The notes under the pieces were generated by a model, which did no database searches, was not told where the DNA came from, and saw only the letters and a list, made by a program, of their open reading frames with translations. This document shows, piece after piece, positions 53,349-60,846 of a DNA stretch of 64,000 nt. The first letter of the stretch is position 1. Each line of letters opens with the position of its first letter. This DNA is from Makana argininalis_C. Lineage in GTDB: Bacteria > Pseudomonadota > Gammaproteobacteria > Enterobacterales > Enterobacteriaceae. The position numbers were made by a program, and so were the translations under genes. Location: NCBI GenBank assembly GCA_044442865.1, contig JBISJU010000001.1, forward strand, positions 124,001 through 188,000. The letters run 5' to 3'.

Positions 53349-54998
53349 TTATAATAATTTTTTAAAATTTTTATAAAAATTTATTAAATTAAATTTTTCT
53401 AAATTACTATTAATTATATTTTTATAATTTATTTTTTTAAAAATGTTATTAGATAATTTTTTACCTAATTCTACACCCCACTGATCAAAACTATAAATAT
53501 TTAATAAAATACCTTGAGTAAAAATTTTATGTTCGTAAAGTGCTATTAAAGCTCCTAAATTATAAGGATTAATTTCACTTAATAAAATTGAATTTGAAGG
53601 TCTATTTCCTTTAAAATATTTAAAATTATTTAAATTTATATTTTTTTGATTGTTGTTTTTATGATTTTTTTTTTTTTTTTTATTATGTAATTTATTTCCA
53701 AAGGCAAGAGCTTCTGTTTGAGCAAAAAAATTAGATAATAATTTTTCATGATGATTAGAAATTTTATTATGACTTAAAGCAGGTGCTATAAAATCACAAG
53801 GTACTATCTTTGTACCTTGGTGAATAAGTTGATAAAATGAATGTTGTCCATTTGTTCCAGGCTCACCCCATATTATTGGACCTGTTTGGTAATTTAAAAA
53901 ATTTCCATTTCTATCAATATATTTACCATTTGATTCCATATTTACTTGTTGAAAATAGGCAGTAAATTTATGCATGTATTGATCATATGGAAGAATTGCT
54001 TCTGTTTCAATATTGTAAAAATTATTATACCAAATGCCTATTAAAGCTAAAATTACAGGTATGTTTTTATCTAATTTAGTATTTAAAAAATGCATATCCA
54101 TATCATGAGCACCATTTAGCATTTTTTCAAAATTTTCAAAACCAATAGATAAAGCAATTGATAAACCAATTGATGACCATATAGAATAACGTCCTCCCAC
54201 CCAATTCCAAATTTCAAACATATTATTAGTATCAATACCAAATTTATTTACTAAATCTTTATTTGAAGATAATGCAATAAAATGTTTTTTTATATATTTT
54301 TTTTTTATAGCAAAACTCATAAACCAACAAAGAGCACTATTTGCATTAGTCATAGTCTCTTCAGTTGTAAATGTTTTAGAAGCTATTAAAAACATAGTAG
54401 TTTCAGGATTAAGATTTTGTATTACCTTAATAAAATTTGTACCATCAATATTAGCAATATAGTGAATATTAATATGATTTTTATAATATTTTAAAGCTTC
54501 ATTAACCATATAAGGACCTAAATAAGAACCTCCTATACCAATATTTACTACATCTGTAATCGATTTATTTGTATATCCTTTCCAATTACCTGTAATTACA
54601 TTTTTACAAAACATTTTCATTCTATATAAAAGTAAATTTATATCTATCATAATATTTTTACAATTGATATTAATTGGAATATTAAAACGATTACGTAATG
54701 CTATATGTAATACTGCACGATTTTCTGTTTTATTTATATATTTTCCTTCAAACATTGCTAAAATAGATTCTTTTAAATGACATTCATTAGATAAATTTAT
54801 TAACATTTTTAATGTATTTTGTGTAATATAATTTTTTGAATAATCTATAAAAATATTATTTTTAAAAATTTTAGAAAAATTAAAAAATCTATTTTTATCT
54901 TTTAAAAATAAATCTTTAATATTAATTGTTTTCATAAATTTATAGTGATTATATAATTTTTTCCAAGAAACTGTATTTATAGGATCCACATTTTTCAT
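53349..54998 (-). CDS. pgi: Glucose-6-phosphate isomerase
   Basis: Interconverts glucose 6-phosphate and fructose 6-phosphate. Its 549 residues equal E. coli. The signature IGGSYLGPYMVNEAL, the SKTFTTEETMTNA segment, the second signature block WVGGRYSIWSSIGLSIAL (core GRYSIWSSIG), MESNGKYID with the catalytic Glu (about 355), GTNGQHSFYQLIHQGT with the catalytic His (about 386) and FDQWGVELGKKL with the catalytic Lys are present. A 17-T run on the plus strand (53665-53681) encodes five Lys in a low-complexity Lys/Asn/His insert near residue 445. No clear ribosome site is seen. It is divergent from tRNA-His. Confidence 0.97.
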   Translation of the reverse strand: MKNVDPINTVSWKKLYNHYKFMKTINIKDLFLKDKNRFFNFSKIFKNNIFIDYSKNYITQNTLKMLINLSNECHLKESILAMFEGKYINKTENRAVLHIALRNRFNIPININCKNIMIDINLLLYRMKMFCKNVITGNWKGYTNKSITDVVNIGIGGSYLGPYMVNEALKYYKNHINIHYIANIDGTNFIKVIQNLNPETTMFLIASKTFTTEETMTNANSALCWFMSFAIKKKYIKKHFIALSSNKDLVNKFGIDTNNMFEIWNWVGGRYSIWSSIGLSIALSIGFENFEKMLNGAHDMDMHFLNTKLDKNIPVILALIGIWYNNFYNIETEAILPYDQYMHKFTAYFQQVNMESNGKYIDRNGNFLNYQTGPIIWGEPGTNGQHSFYQLIHQGTKIVPCDFIAPALSHNKISNHHEKLLSNFFAQTEALAFGNKLHNKKKKKNHKNNNQKNINLNNFKYFKGNRPSNSILLSEINPYNLGALIALYEHKIFTQGILLNIYSFDQWGVELGKKLSNNIFKKINYKNIINSNLEKFNLINFYKNFKKLL

Positions 54999-55024
54999 AT
55001 ATAAACTCTTTTATTAAATAAATT

Positions 55025-55059
55025 AAATATTTTTTAAATTATTAATTTAAAAAATATTT
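55025..55059. repeat. 16-bp-arm palindrome between divergent pgi and tRNA-His
   Basis: AAATATTTTTTAAATT (55025-55040) is exactly complementary to 55044-55059, with loop ATT. It is only A/T, so chance is possible for this one, but it shares the divergent position of the longer palindromes at 18183 and 24380. Confidence 0.5.
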
Positions 55060-55075
55060 TAAATATTAAAAATTA

Positions 55076-55084
55076 TGTTATAAT
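55076..55084 (+). promoter_or_regulatory. Extended -10 promoter of tRNA-His/tRNA-Pro
   Basis: TGTTATAAT (55076-55084) is an exact TGn-TATAAT extended -10, 10 nt before tRNA-His. No good -35 lies 17 nt upstream, which extended -10 promoters can do without. Confidence 0.6.
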
Positions 55085-55094
55085 TAAAAAATAT

Positions 55095-55168
55095 GGTGAT
55101 TGTAGCTCAGTTGGTAGAGCCCTGGATTGTGATTCCAGTAGTCATGGGTTCGAATCCCATCAATCACC
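55095..55168 (+). tRNA. hisR: tRNA-His (anticodon GTG)
   Basis: Closely matches E. coli hisR, with anticodon arm CTGGA TTGTGAT TCCAG and T arm ATGGG TTCGAAT CCCAT. The extra G-1 (55095) pairs with C73 (55168), the identity element of His tRNAs. The next bases are CA, so CCA is not fully encoded. The E. coli order argX-hisR-leuT-proM is reduced here to hisR-proM. Confidence 0.96.
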
Positions 55169-55210
55169 CAATATTTGATTTAATAAGTTATGAATTTTTA
55201 TATTTTTTAT

Positions 55211-55284
55211 CGGCGAGTAGCGCAGTTTGGTAGCGCAACTGGTTTGGGACCAGTAGGTCGGAGGTTCAAATCCTCTCTCGCCGA
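55211..55284 (+). tRNA. proM: tRNA-Pro (anticodon TGG)
   Basis: Near-identical to E. coli proM, with acceptor CGGCGAG/CTCGCCG, anticodon arm ACTGG TTTGGGA CCAGT and T arm CGGAGG TTCAAAT CCTCT. The discriminator is A73. CCA is not encoded. It follows tRNA-His by 42 nt in one transcript; leuT between them has been lost. A 12-bp hairpin starts 10 nt later. Confidence 0.96.
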
Positions 55285-55294
55285 AAATATTTAA

Positions 55295-55331
55295 AAATAA
55301 AAATTATTTTTAATTAAATTAATTTTTATTT
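55295..55331. terminator. Hairpin between tRNA-Pro and convergent rplI
   Basis: AAATAAAAATTA (55295-55306) pairs exactly with 55320-55331 over 12 bp, with a 13-nt loop. It is A/T only. It lies between convergent units, so it may end both. Confidence 0.45.
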
Positions 55332-55336
55332 AATTA

Positions 55337-55786
55337 TTAATAAGATACAATCTCAACAATAAAATTAATTATTATATCTTTACTAATTTTTATTTTTATT
55401 TTATGATTACCAAGTGTTTTCAATAAACCATTAGGAAATTTTATTTCATTTTTATTAATATTTATACCTTTTTTAATTAATTTTTTATATATATCTTTTG
55501 ATCTTATAGAACCAAATAATTTACCTTCTAATCCTGATTTAGCTTTAATAATTATTTTTTTTAAATTATTTATTTTATTTAATGTATCTTTATTAGAAAT
55601 TTTTAATATTTCTATATCAGATTTTGCTTTTTTTTTAATTTTTAAAAAATATTCCATATTTTTTTTATTATATTGAATAGCTTTTCCAAATGGAAATAAA
55701 TAATTTCTAGCATAACCGGGTTTTACATTAACCTGTTCACCAATTAATCCTAATTTTTCAATTTTAGAAAGAAGAATAACATTCAT
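55337..55786 (-). CDS. rplI: 50S ribosomal protein L9
   Basis: Two-domain large-subunit protein that helps hold the reading frame. Its 149 residues equal E. coli. The N-domain signature GLIGEQVNVKPGYARNYLFPFGKA (core VNVKPGYARNYLFP, about 18-31) is intact. A long helix of Lys/Ile/Asn-rich sequence (about 40-75) leads to the C-domain SGLEGKLFGSIRSKDIYKKL (about 83-102). The C-domain is more drifted than the N-domain, ending FIVEIVSY. AGGAAAATAA is a good ribosome site. It is last in the rpsF-rpsR-rplI operon. Confidence 0.96.
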   Translation of the reverse strand: MNVILLSKIEKLGLIGEQVNVKPGYARNYLFPFGKAIQYNKKNMEYFLKIKKKAKSDIEILKISNKDTLNKINNLKKIIIKAKSGLEGKLFGSIRSKDIYKKLIKKGININKNEIKFPNGLLKTLGNHKIKIKISKDIIINFIVEIVSY

Positions 55787-55819
55787 TTTATTTTCCTAAA
55801 ATATATAATCAAATTTATT

Positions 55820-56050
55820 TTATAAACTATGATTGTCATTATATGGTAATAATGAAAGATATCTAGCCCTTTTAATAGCTTTGGAAAGTTGACGTTGGTA
55901 TTTTGATTTAGTTCCTGTAATTCTTTTTGGAATTATTTTACCACTTTCTGTTATATATTTTTTAAGTGTATTAATATCTTTATAATCAATAAAATTAATT
56001 TTTTCTGCAGTAAATCTACAAAATTTACGTCTTCTAAAATATTTTATCAT
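55820..56050 (-). CDS. rpsR: 30S ribosomal protein S18
   Basis: Small-subunit protein that pairs with S6. Its 76 residues compare with 75 in E. coli. RRRKFCRFTAEKINFIDYKD (about 6-25), LKKYITESGKIIPKRITGTK and the highly conserved end KYQRQLSKAIKRARYLSLLPY are intact. It is among the most conserved proteins in the window. AGGTTTTAAATATG gives a ribosome site. priB, between rpsF and rpsR in E. coli, is missing and 87 bp of A/T remain there. Confidence 0.97.
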   Translation of the reverse strand: MIKYFRRRKFCRFTAEKINFIDYKDINTLKKYITESGKIIPKRITGTKSKYQRQLSKAIKRARYLSLLPYNDNHSL

Positions 56051-56137
56051 ATTTAAAACCTATTAATTCATTTAATTTTAAAATAATTTTTTAAAATATT
56101 TAATATTTTATAAAAAAAAATATCATTTTATAATTTA

Positions 56138-56491
56138 TTATTTTTTAATTTTATTTTTTTTAAAGTTTTTTTCTTCTTTTAATTTCATTATATAAGAATT
56201 TTCTGTAATTGCATTTTTAACTTTAAAAATAACAATTCTTATAATTAATTCATTATATTTTATGGTATTTTTTATTTCTTCTAAAATTTTAAAAGGAATT
56301 TCTACATTTATTAAAAAATAATAAGCTTTTATTTCTTTATTTATTATGTAAGATAAATTACGACAACCCCAATTTTCTTTTCTATGAATTAAACCTAATT
56401 TTTTTTTAATATCATCAGTAAATTTTTTAACAATATTTAAAATTTTTTCTATTTTATCAGGATAAAAAATAAATACTATTTCATAATGCAT
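56138..56491 (-). CDS. rpsF: 30S ribosomal protein S6
   Basis: Partner of S18 on the platform of the small subunit. Its 117 residues compare with 131 in E. coli; the variable C-terminal tail is short. MHYEIVFIFYPDKIEKI, RKENWGCRNLSYIINKEIKA (core ENWGCRNLSYII, about 41-52) and AYYFLINVEIP match the family (usual ENWGRRQLAYPI). The ATG is only 20-odd bases from the likely start of the divergent ruvX, so their 5' ends overlap in control region. It is first in the rpsF-rpsR-rplI operon. Confidence 0.95.
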   Translation of the reverse strand: MHYEIVFIFYPDKIEKILNIVKKFTDDIKKKLGLIHRKENWGCRNLSYIINKEIKAYYFLINVEIPFKILEEIKNTIKYNELIIRIVIFKVKNAITENSYIMKLKEEKNFKKNKIKK

Positions 56492-56508
56492 AAGATAAAT
56501 TTAAAAAT

Positions 56509-56937
56509 ATAATATCATTTGATTTTGGTACTAAAAATATTGGCGTAGCTATAGGTCAGTTTATAACTTGCAAAGCTAATCCTCTTAAAGAAATAAAAAA
56601 AAGTAAATTTAATTTTTGGTTTGCAATAGAAAAAATTTTATATGAATGGAAACCATATTTGGTTGTTGTAGGATTACCTTTAAATATGGATGGAAGTGAT
56701 CAAATCATAACTAATCTTGCACGTAAATTTGCTAATAAAATTAATATTAAATTTGGTTATGAAATCAAAATGCAAGATGAAAGATTAACTAGTATAGAAG
56801 CGCGTGAAAAATTATTTAACAAATTTGGTTATAAATATTTAAAAAAAGTAAATTCTATTTCAGCTGTAATAATTTTAGAAAATTGGATGCAATCATATTT
56901 ATTAAAAAATTTAATTTCAACCCCCAAAAAAATATAA
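56509..56937 (+). CDS. ruvX: RuvX/YqgF family nuclease-like protein, no canonical start codon
   Basis: RNase H-fold protein (YqgF) implicated in 16S rRNA 5'-end processing. The open frame reads IISFDFGTKNIGVAIGQ, then WKPYLVVVGLPLNMDGSD, ARKFANKINIKFGYEI, QDERLTSIEAREKLF and NSISAVIILENW; these are the family motifs with the catalytic Asp, Glu and Asp in place. The in-frame stop before it is TAA 56491-56493, and between them there is no ATG, GTG or TTG. The first TTG (56659) would cut off the DFGTK motif. Translation may start at AUA 56509, or from ATG 56486 if one base is gained in the A5 run (56503-56507). The intact remainder suggests function, but a fresh pseudogene is possible. Confidence 0.75.
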   Translation: MISFDFGTKNIGVAIGQFITCKANPLKEIKKSKFNFWFAIEKILYEWKPYLVVVGLPLNMDGSDQIITNLARKFANKINIKFGYEIKMQDERLTSIEAREKLFNKFGYKYLKKVNSISAVIILENWMQSYLLKNLISTPKKI

Positions 56938-56949
56938 GGGGGGTTGAAA
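56915..56949. terminator. G/C-rich hairpin terminator between convergent ruvX and groL
   Basis: TTTCAACCCCC (56915-56925) pairs with GGGGGTTGAAA (56939-56949) over 11 bp. The ruvX stop codon lies in the loop. In the groL direction it is followed by AATTAAATTTTTT, a fair T tract, so it mainly serves groSL. Confidence 0.75.
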
Positions 56950-56980
56950 AAAAAATAAAAAGATGTAATTTGATTTATTA

Positions 56981-58627
56981 TTACATCATACCGCCCATAC
57001 CACCCATACCACTATTCATTCCAGAGTTACTTGTATCTATTTTATCTTCTTTTGGTAAATCTGTTACCATACATTCAGTAGTAATCATAAGACCAGCAAT
57101 TGATGCAGCATATTGTAAAGCTGATCTAGTTACTTTAGTTGGATCTAAAATACCCATTTCAATCATATTTCCATATTGTTCTGTTGAAGCATTATAACCG
57201 GTATTTCCTTTAGCATCCTTTACTTTATTAGCAATTACAGATGGTTCTTCTCCTGCATTAGAAACAATTTGACGTAAAGGAGATTCCATAGATTTACATG
57301 CGACTTTAATTCCGACATTTTGATCTTCATTATCACCAACTAAATTTGATATACTATTTGCTACTCTTATTAATGCCACCCCACCTCCAGCAACAACACC
57401 TTCTTCTACAGCTGCTCTTGTAGCGTTAAGTGCATCTTCAACTCTAGCTTTTTTTTCTTTCATTTCTACTTCAGTTGCAGCTCCAACTTTAATAACAGCT
57501 ACTCCTCCAGCTAATTTTGCTATACGTTCTTGTAATTTTTCACGATCATAATCAGAAGTAGCTTCTTCACGTTGTTTATTAATTTGAGATACTCTTCTAT
57601 TTATCATCAACTTATCACCTACACCATCAATAATAGTTGTAGTATCTTTAGTAATAATAATTTTTTTAGCCTGTCCCATTTCTTTTGTAGTGGTTTTTTC
57701 TATTTCTAATCCAATTTCTTCTGAAATAACAGTACCAGATGTAAGAATTGCTATATCTTGTAACATTGATTTTCTTCTATCTCCAAAACCTGGTGCTTTA
57801 ACAGCTGCTACTTTTACTATACCTCTCATATTGTTTACTACTAATGTAGCTAAAGCCTCACCTTCAACATCTTCTGATATTATCATTAAAGGTTTACCTG
57901 ATTTAGCTATAGATTCTAATAAAGGCAACATTTCTCTTATATTCGATATTTTTTTATCTGCAAGTAAAATATAAGGATTTTCTAATTCAACAACACCATT
58001 TTCTGGTTTATTTATAAAATAAGGAGATAAATAACCACGGTCAAATTGCATTCCTTCAACAACATCTAATTCATCCTGTAATCCTGAACCTTCTTCTACT
58101 GTTATAACCCCTTCTTTTCCTACTTTAGCCACAGCTTCTGCAATTAAAGCACCAACTGTTTCATCTGAATTTGCAGATATAGTACCTACTTGCGCAATAG
58201 ATTTAGAATCAGAACAAGGAACTGATAATTTTTTTAATTCTTTTACAGCAGCAATAACTGCTTTATCTATACCGCGTTTTAAATCCATAGGATTCATTCC
58301 AGCAGCCACAGCTTTCATTCCTTCGCTAACTATAGATTGAGCTAAAACAGTAGCAGTTGTGGTTCCATCACCAGCGGCATCATTTGCTTTAGATGCCACC
58401 TCTTTTACCATTTGAGCTCCCATATTTTCAAATTTATCTTCTAATTCAATTTCACGAGCAACTGAAACACCATCTTTTGTTATTGAAGGAGATCCAAAGG
58501 ATTTATCCAAAACAACATTTCTACCTTTAGGACCTAATGTTACTTTTACAGCATCTGCTAAGATATTAACACCTTTTAGCATTTTAGAACGAGCATTATT
58601 TCCAAATTTTACATCTTTAGCTGCCAT
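56981..58627 (-). CDS. groL: Chaperonin GroEL
   Basis: 60-kDa chaperonin, 548 residues as in E. coli. The ATP site shows TLGPKGRNVVLDKSFGSP (about 30-47), GDGTTTATVLAQ (about 86-97) with the catalytic Asp87 region, and DAAGDGT. The apical domain includes GYLSPYFINKPENG (about 198-211). GAATEVEMKEKKARVEDAL and GIVAGGGV-like EGVVAGGGVAL are intact, and the C terminus is GGMGGMM. The gene is clearly less AT-rich than its neighbours, in line with very high expression of GroEL in insect symbionts. AAGGAAAATAAAAA is a strong ribosome site. It is cotranscribed with groS, 47 bp upstream. Confidence 0.98.
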   Translation of the reverse strand: MAAKDVKFGNNARSKMLKGVNILADAVKVTLGPKGRNVVLDKSFGSPSITKDGVSVAREIELEDKFENMGAQMVKEVASKANDAAGDGTTTATVLAQSIVSEGMKAVAAGMNPMDLKRGIDKAVIAAVKELKKLSVPCSDSKSIAQVGTISANSDETVGALIAEAVAKVGKEGVITVEEGSGLQDELDVVEGMQFDRGYLSPYFINKPENGVVELENPYILLADKKISNIREMLPLLESIAKSGKPLMIISEDVEGEALATLVVNNMRGIVKVAAVKAPGFGDRRKSMLQDIAILTSGTVISEEIGLEIEKTTTKEMGQAKKIIITKDTTTIIDGVGDKLMINRRVSQINKQREEATSDYDREKLQERIAKLAGGVAVIKVGAATEVEMKEKKARVEDALNATRAAVEEGVVAGGGVALIRVANSISNLVGDNEDQNVGIKVACKSMESPLRQIVSNAGEEPSVIANKVKDAKGNTGYNASTEQYGNMIEMGILDPTKVTRSALQYAASIAGLMITTECMVTDLPKEDKIDTSNSGMNSGMGGMGGMM

Positions 58628-58674
58628 TTTTTATTTTCCTTAAATATAGTACATAAAATATATATAATTTAAGA

Positions 58675-58968
58675 TTAATTTTCAATAATTGCTAAAATAT
58701 CACTTTCAGACATTATTAAAACTTCTTTATTATTTATTTTTTCAACTTTTACACCATAACCATCATTAAAAATTACTACATCACCTATTTTAACATCTAA
58801 AGGTTTTATTTTACCATTATCCAAAATACGACCTTTTCCTACAGCTAAAATTTTTCCATGAGTTGATTTTTCTGCAGCTGATCCTGTTAAAAAAATGCCA
58901 CCAGATGATTTTGATTCAATGTCTTTACGTTTTATAACCACTTTATCATGTAAAGGACGAATTTTCAT
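58675..58968 (-). CDS. groS: Co-chaperonin GroES
   Basis: Lid of the GroEL folding chamber. From ATG 58968 the protein has 97 residues, exactly as in E. coli. MKIRPLHDKVVIKR, the mobile loop KSSGGIFLTGSAAEKSTHG (about 20-38), DVKIGDVVIFNDGYGVK and IMSESDILAIIEN are conserved. A TTG five codons upstream would also be open, but GAGGG nine bases before the ATG fixes the start. Upstream lies a sigma-32-type -10 element (59059-59064), the only such element I could find in the window. groL follows in the operon. Confidence 0.97.
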   Translation of the reverse strand: MKIRPLHDKVVIKRKDIESKSSGGIFLTGSAAEKSTHGKILAVGKGRILDNGKIKPLDVKIGDVVIFNDGYGVKVEKINNKEVLIMSESDILAIIEN

Positions 58969-59058
58969 TTTATAAACCCTCAAATTTAAAAAAAATTAAT
59001 ATTTTAATAATTAAATTTAATATACAAATATATATTTGTATCTTTTATTATTGCGTCA

Positions 59059-59083
59059 ATGGGGTTAATGATTTTATTTAAAA
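59059..59083 (-). promoter_or_regulatory. Heat-shock (sigma-32 type) promoter of groSL
   Basis: On the minus strand, CCCCAT (59064-59059) matches the sigma-32 -10 box (CCCCATNT). Twelve bases before it TTTTAAA (59083-59077) resembles the -35 box CTTGAAA in five of seven positions. G/C pairs are rare in such spacers, so selection is likely. Between it and groS lies a 20-bp perfect palindrome (59022-59041) that would form a small hairpin in the 5' leader. Confidence 0.6.
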
Positions 59084-59086
59084 AAT

Positions 59087-59863
59087 TTATTTTTTTAAAA
59101 ATTTTTCTTTAATAGCATCTTTTACTATTTCTGTAAAATAATTAGGATTTAGTGAAGCATTTCCTATAATTAAACCATCAATATCAGGTTTTTTAAGATA
59201 AGATGACGCATTTTTACAATTAACTGAACCACCATATTGAATTATTATTTTTTTAGATATTTCTAAATCATATTTAGAAATATGATATCTAATAAATTTA
59301 ATAATTTTTTGTACGTAATTAGGTTTTGCTGAATTACCATTTCCTATAGTCCATATAGGTTCATATGCAATAACAGTATTATATAATGCTTCAATACCTA
59401 ATTTCTTAATTATTTTATCAATTATATTAATACATATATTTTCTGTATTTTTTTTTTTTTTATCTTCTAAAGTTTCACCTATACATATTATGGGTATGAT
59501 TGATTCTTTTTTTAAAATAGATAACTTTTTAAGTATAATTTCATCATTTTCGTAATGATTAAAACGTCTTTCTGAATGTCCAATGATAGTATATTTAACA
59601 CCTACATCTTTTAACATTTTAACTGATGTTTCACCAGTAAATGAACCAAATAAATGAATATCTACATCTTGAGAACCTAATAAAATTTTAGATTTATATA
59701 ATTTTTTTTGTGCAAAATCAAGATAAATATAAGGTGGAGTAATAACGATATTACATTTTTTTTTAATTTTTTTAAAATTATCATTTAAAACTTTTATCAT
59801 TTCATTAATTATATATTTTGTACCATTCAATTTCCAATTTCCAACAATTAATGGATATCTCAT
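59087..59863 (-). CDS. tpiA: Triose-phosphate isomerase
   Basis: Interconverts dihydroxyacetone phosphate and glyceraldehyde 3-phosphate. Its 258 residues compare with 255 in E. coli. The catalytic Lys is in VGNWKLNGT (about 7-15), the His in YTIIGHSERR (about 91-100), and the Glu in VIAYEPIWTIGNG (about 163-175), followed by the flexible loop 6. IQYGGSVNCKN and GLIIGNASL form the phosphate site. No strong Shine-Dalgarno is seen. The groSL promoter overlaps or abuts its 3' end. Upstream are fpr and hslUV, a shrunken version of the E. coli order in which these genes lie in the same neighbourhood. Confidence 0.97.
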   Translation of the reverse strand: MRYPLIVGNWKLNGTKYIINEMIKVLNDNFKKIKKKCNIVITPPYIYLDFAQKKLYKSKILLGSQDVDIHLFGSFTGETSVKMLKDVGVKYTIIGHSERRFNHYENDEIILKKLSILKKESIIPIICIGETLEDKKKKNTENICINIIDKIIKKLGIEALYNTVIAYEPIWTIGNGNSAKPNYVQKIIKFIRYHISKYDLEISKKIIIQYGGSVNCKNASSYLKKPDIDGLIIGNASLNPNYFTEIVKDAIKEKFLKK

Positions 59864-59938
59864 TTTATTCCTACAATTATTTTAAATAATAATAAAAATT
59901 ATTAATTTTATTAATTTTAATTAAAAATTATTTTAAAA

Positions 59939-60685
59939 CTACCAATAATTTTCTATTGTTATATTTCCATTATTGTTAAACAAATTTTTTCTCATACCTT
60001 TATATTTTTCTAATATTTTTGTAGTATCTTTTATCATATTAGGATTTCCACATAACATTACATGACTATCTTTAGAATTAATATTTAAATTAACAGAGTA
60101 TTCTAATAAACCATTGTATATTAAAATAGGAATTCTTCCTGATATTGATCCGTATGTTTTTTCTCTACTTATAATTTTTTGCATTAATAATTTATTTTTA
60201 TATTTATTTTTAATAATTGTTATTTTCTTTTCATAATTAAATTCTTTATTTAAACATACAGAATGTACTAAAATTATTTTTTCAAATTTATTTGTTATAT
60301 CTTTTTGATTTAAAATTGATAAATATGGACCTATTGCTGTACCTGTTGATATCATCCATAAATTTTTACAGGATTTAATATTATTTAAAATAAAAGACCC
60401 ATAAGATTCCTTTCTAAGATAAATATCATCTCCTTTTTGTAAAAAATTTAAATATTTACTAAACTTTCCTGTTTTAATAGAAACTAAATAAAATTCTAAA
60501 TTTTTACATTTAGGTGGGTTTACATAAGAATAAGATCTATGTATTTTTTTATTATTAATTTTTAATCTTATTTTTGTAAATTGACCAGGGATAAAAAAAT
60601 TTACAGGAGCATTTAAAATTAAAGTAAAAATATTTTCTGTCCAGTGTTTTATATTAATTAAATTACCTTTAACCCATTTATTCAT
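59939..60685 (-). CDS. fpr: Ferredoxin/flavodoxin-NADP reductase
   Basis: FAD enzyme that moves electrons between NADPH and ferredoxin or flavodoxin. Its 248 residues equal E. coli. The FAD motif is RSYSYVNPP (about 50-58), with FIPGQFTKIRL just before it. The NADP part shows TGTAIGPYLSIL (about 115-126), ILVHSVCLNKEFNYEK and VMLCGNPNMIKDT near the C terminus. The last residues NYW resemble the VExYW end of the family. It may feed flavodoxin- or ferredoxin-dependent enzymes such as those of isoprenoid or Fe-S metabolism; none is in the window. GAGATAAATTTT is a modest ribosome site. Confidence 0.95.
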   Translation of the reverse strand: MNKWVKGNLINIKHWTENIFTLILNAPVNFFIPGQFTKIRLKINNKKIHRSYSYVNPPKCKNLEFYLVSIKTGKFSKYLNFLQKGDDIYLRKESYGSFILNNIKSCKNLWMISTGTAIGPYLSILNQKDITNKFEKIILVHSVCLNKEFNYEKKITIIKNKYKNKLLMQKIISREKTYGSISGRIPILIYNGLLEYSVNLNINSKDSHVMLCGNPNMIKDTTKILEKYKGMRKNLFNNNGNITIENYW

Positions 60686-60846
60686 AAAATTTATCTCTTG
60701 TATTATATTTTAAATATTATAATTAAATTTAAAATAAATATTTATAATTTATTTATGTATTATAAATTTTATAAAAATAAAAATTTATTATAATATAATT
60801 ATAATGTTATTTATTATATAAATAATTATTTACATTTAAACTAAAA

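Noticed and set aside
56883..57197. 104-codon plus-strand frame running from ruvX into groL antisense
   Set aside because: It crosses the terminator hairpin and lies opposite the conserved GroEL C terminus.
58969..58983. Upstream TTG start for groS
   Set aside because: It would add five residues absent from the family and overlap the GAGGG ribosome site.
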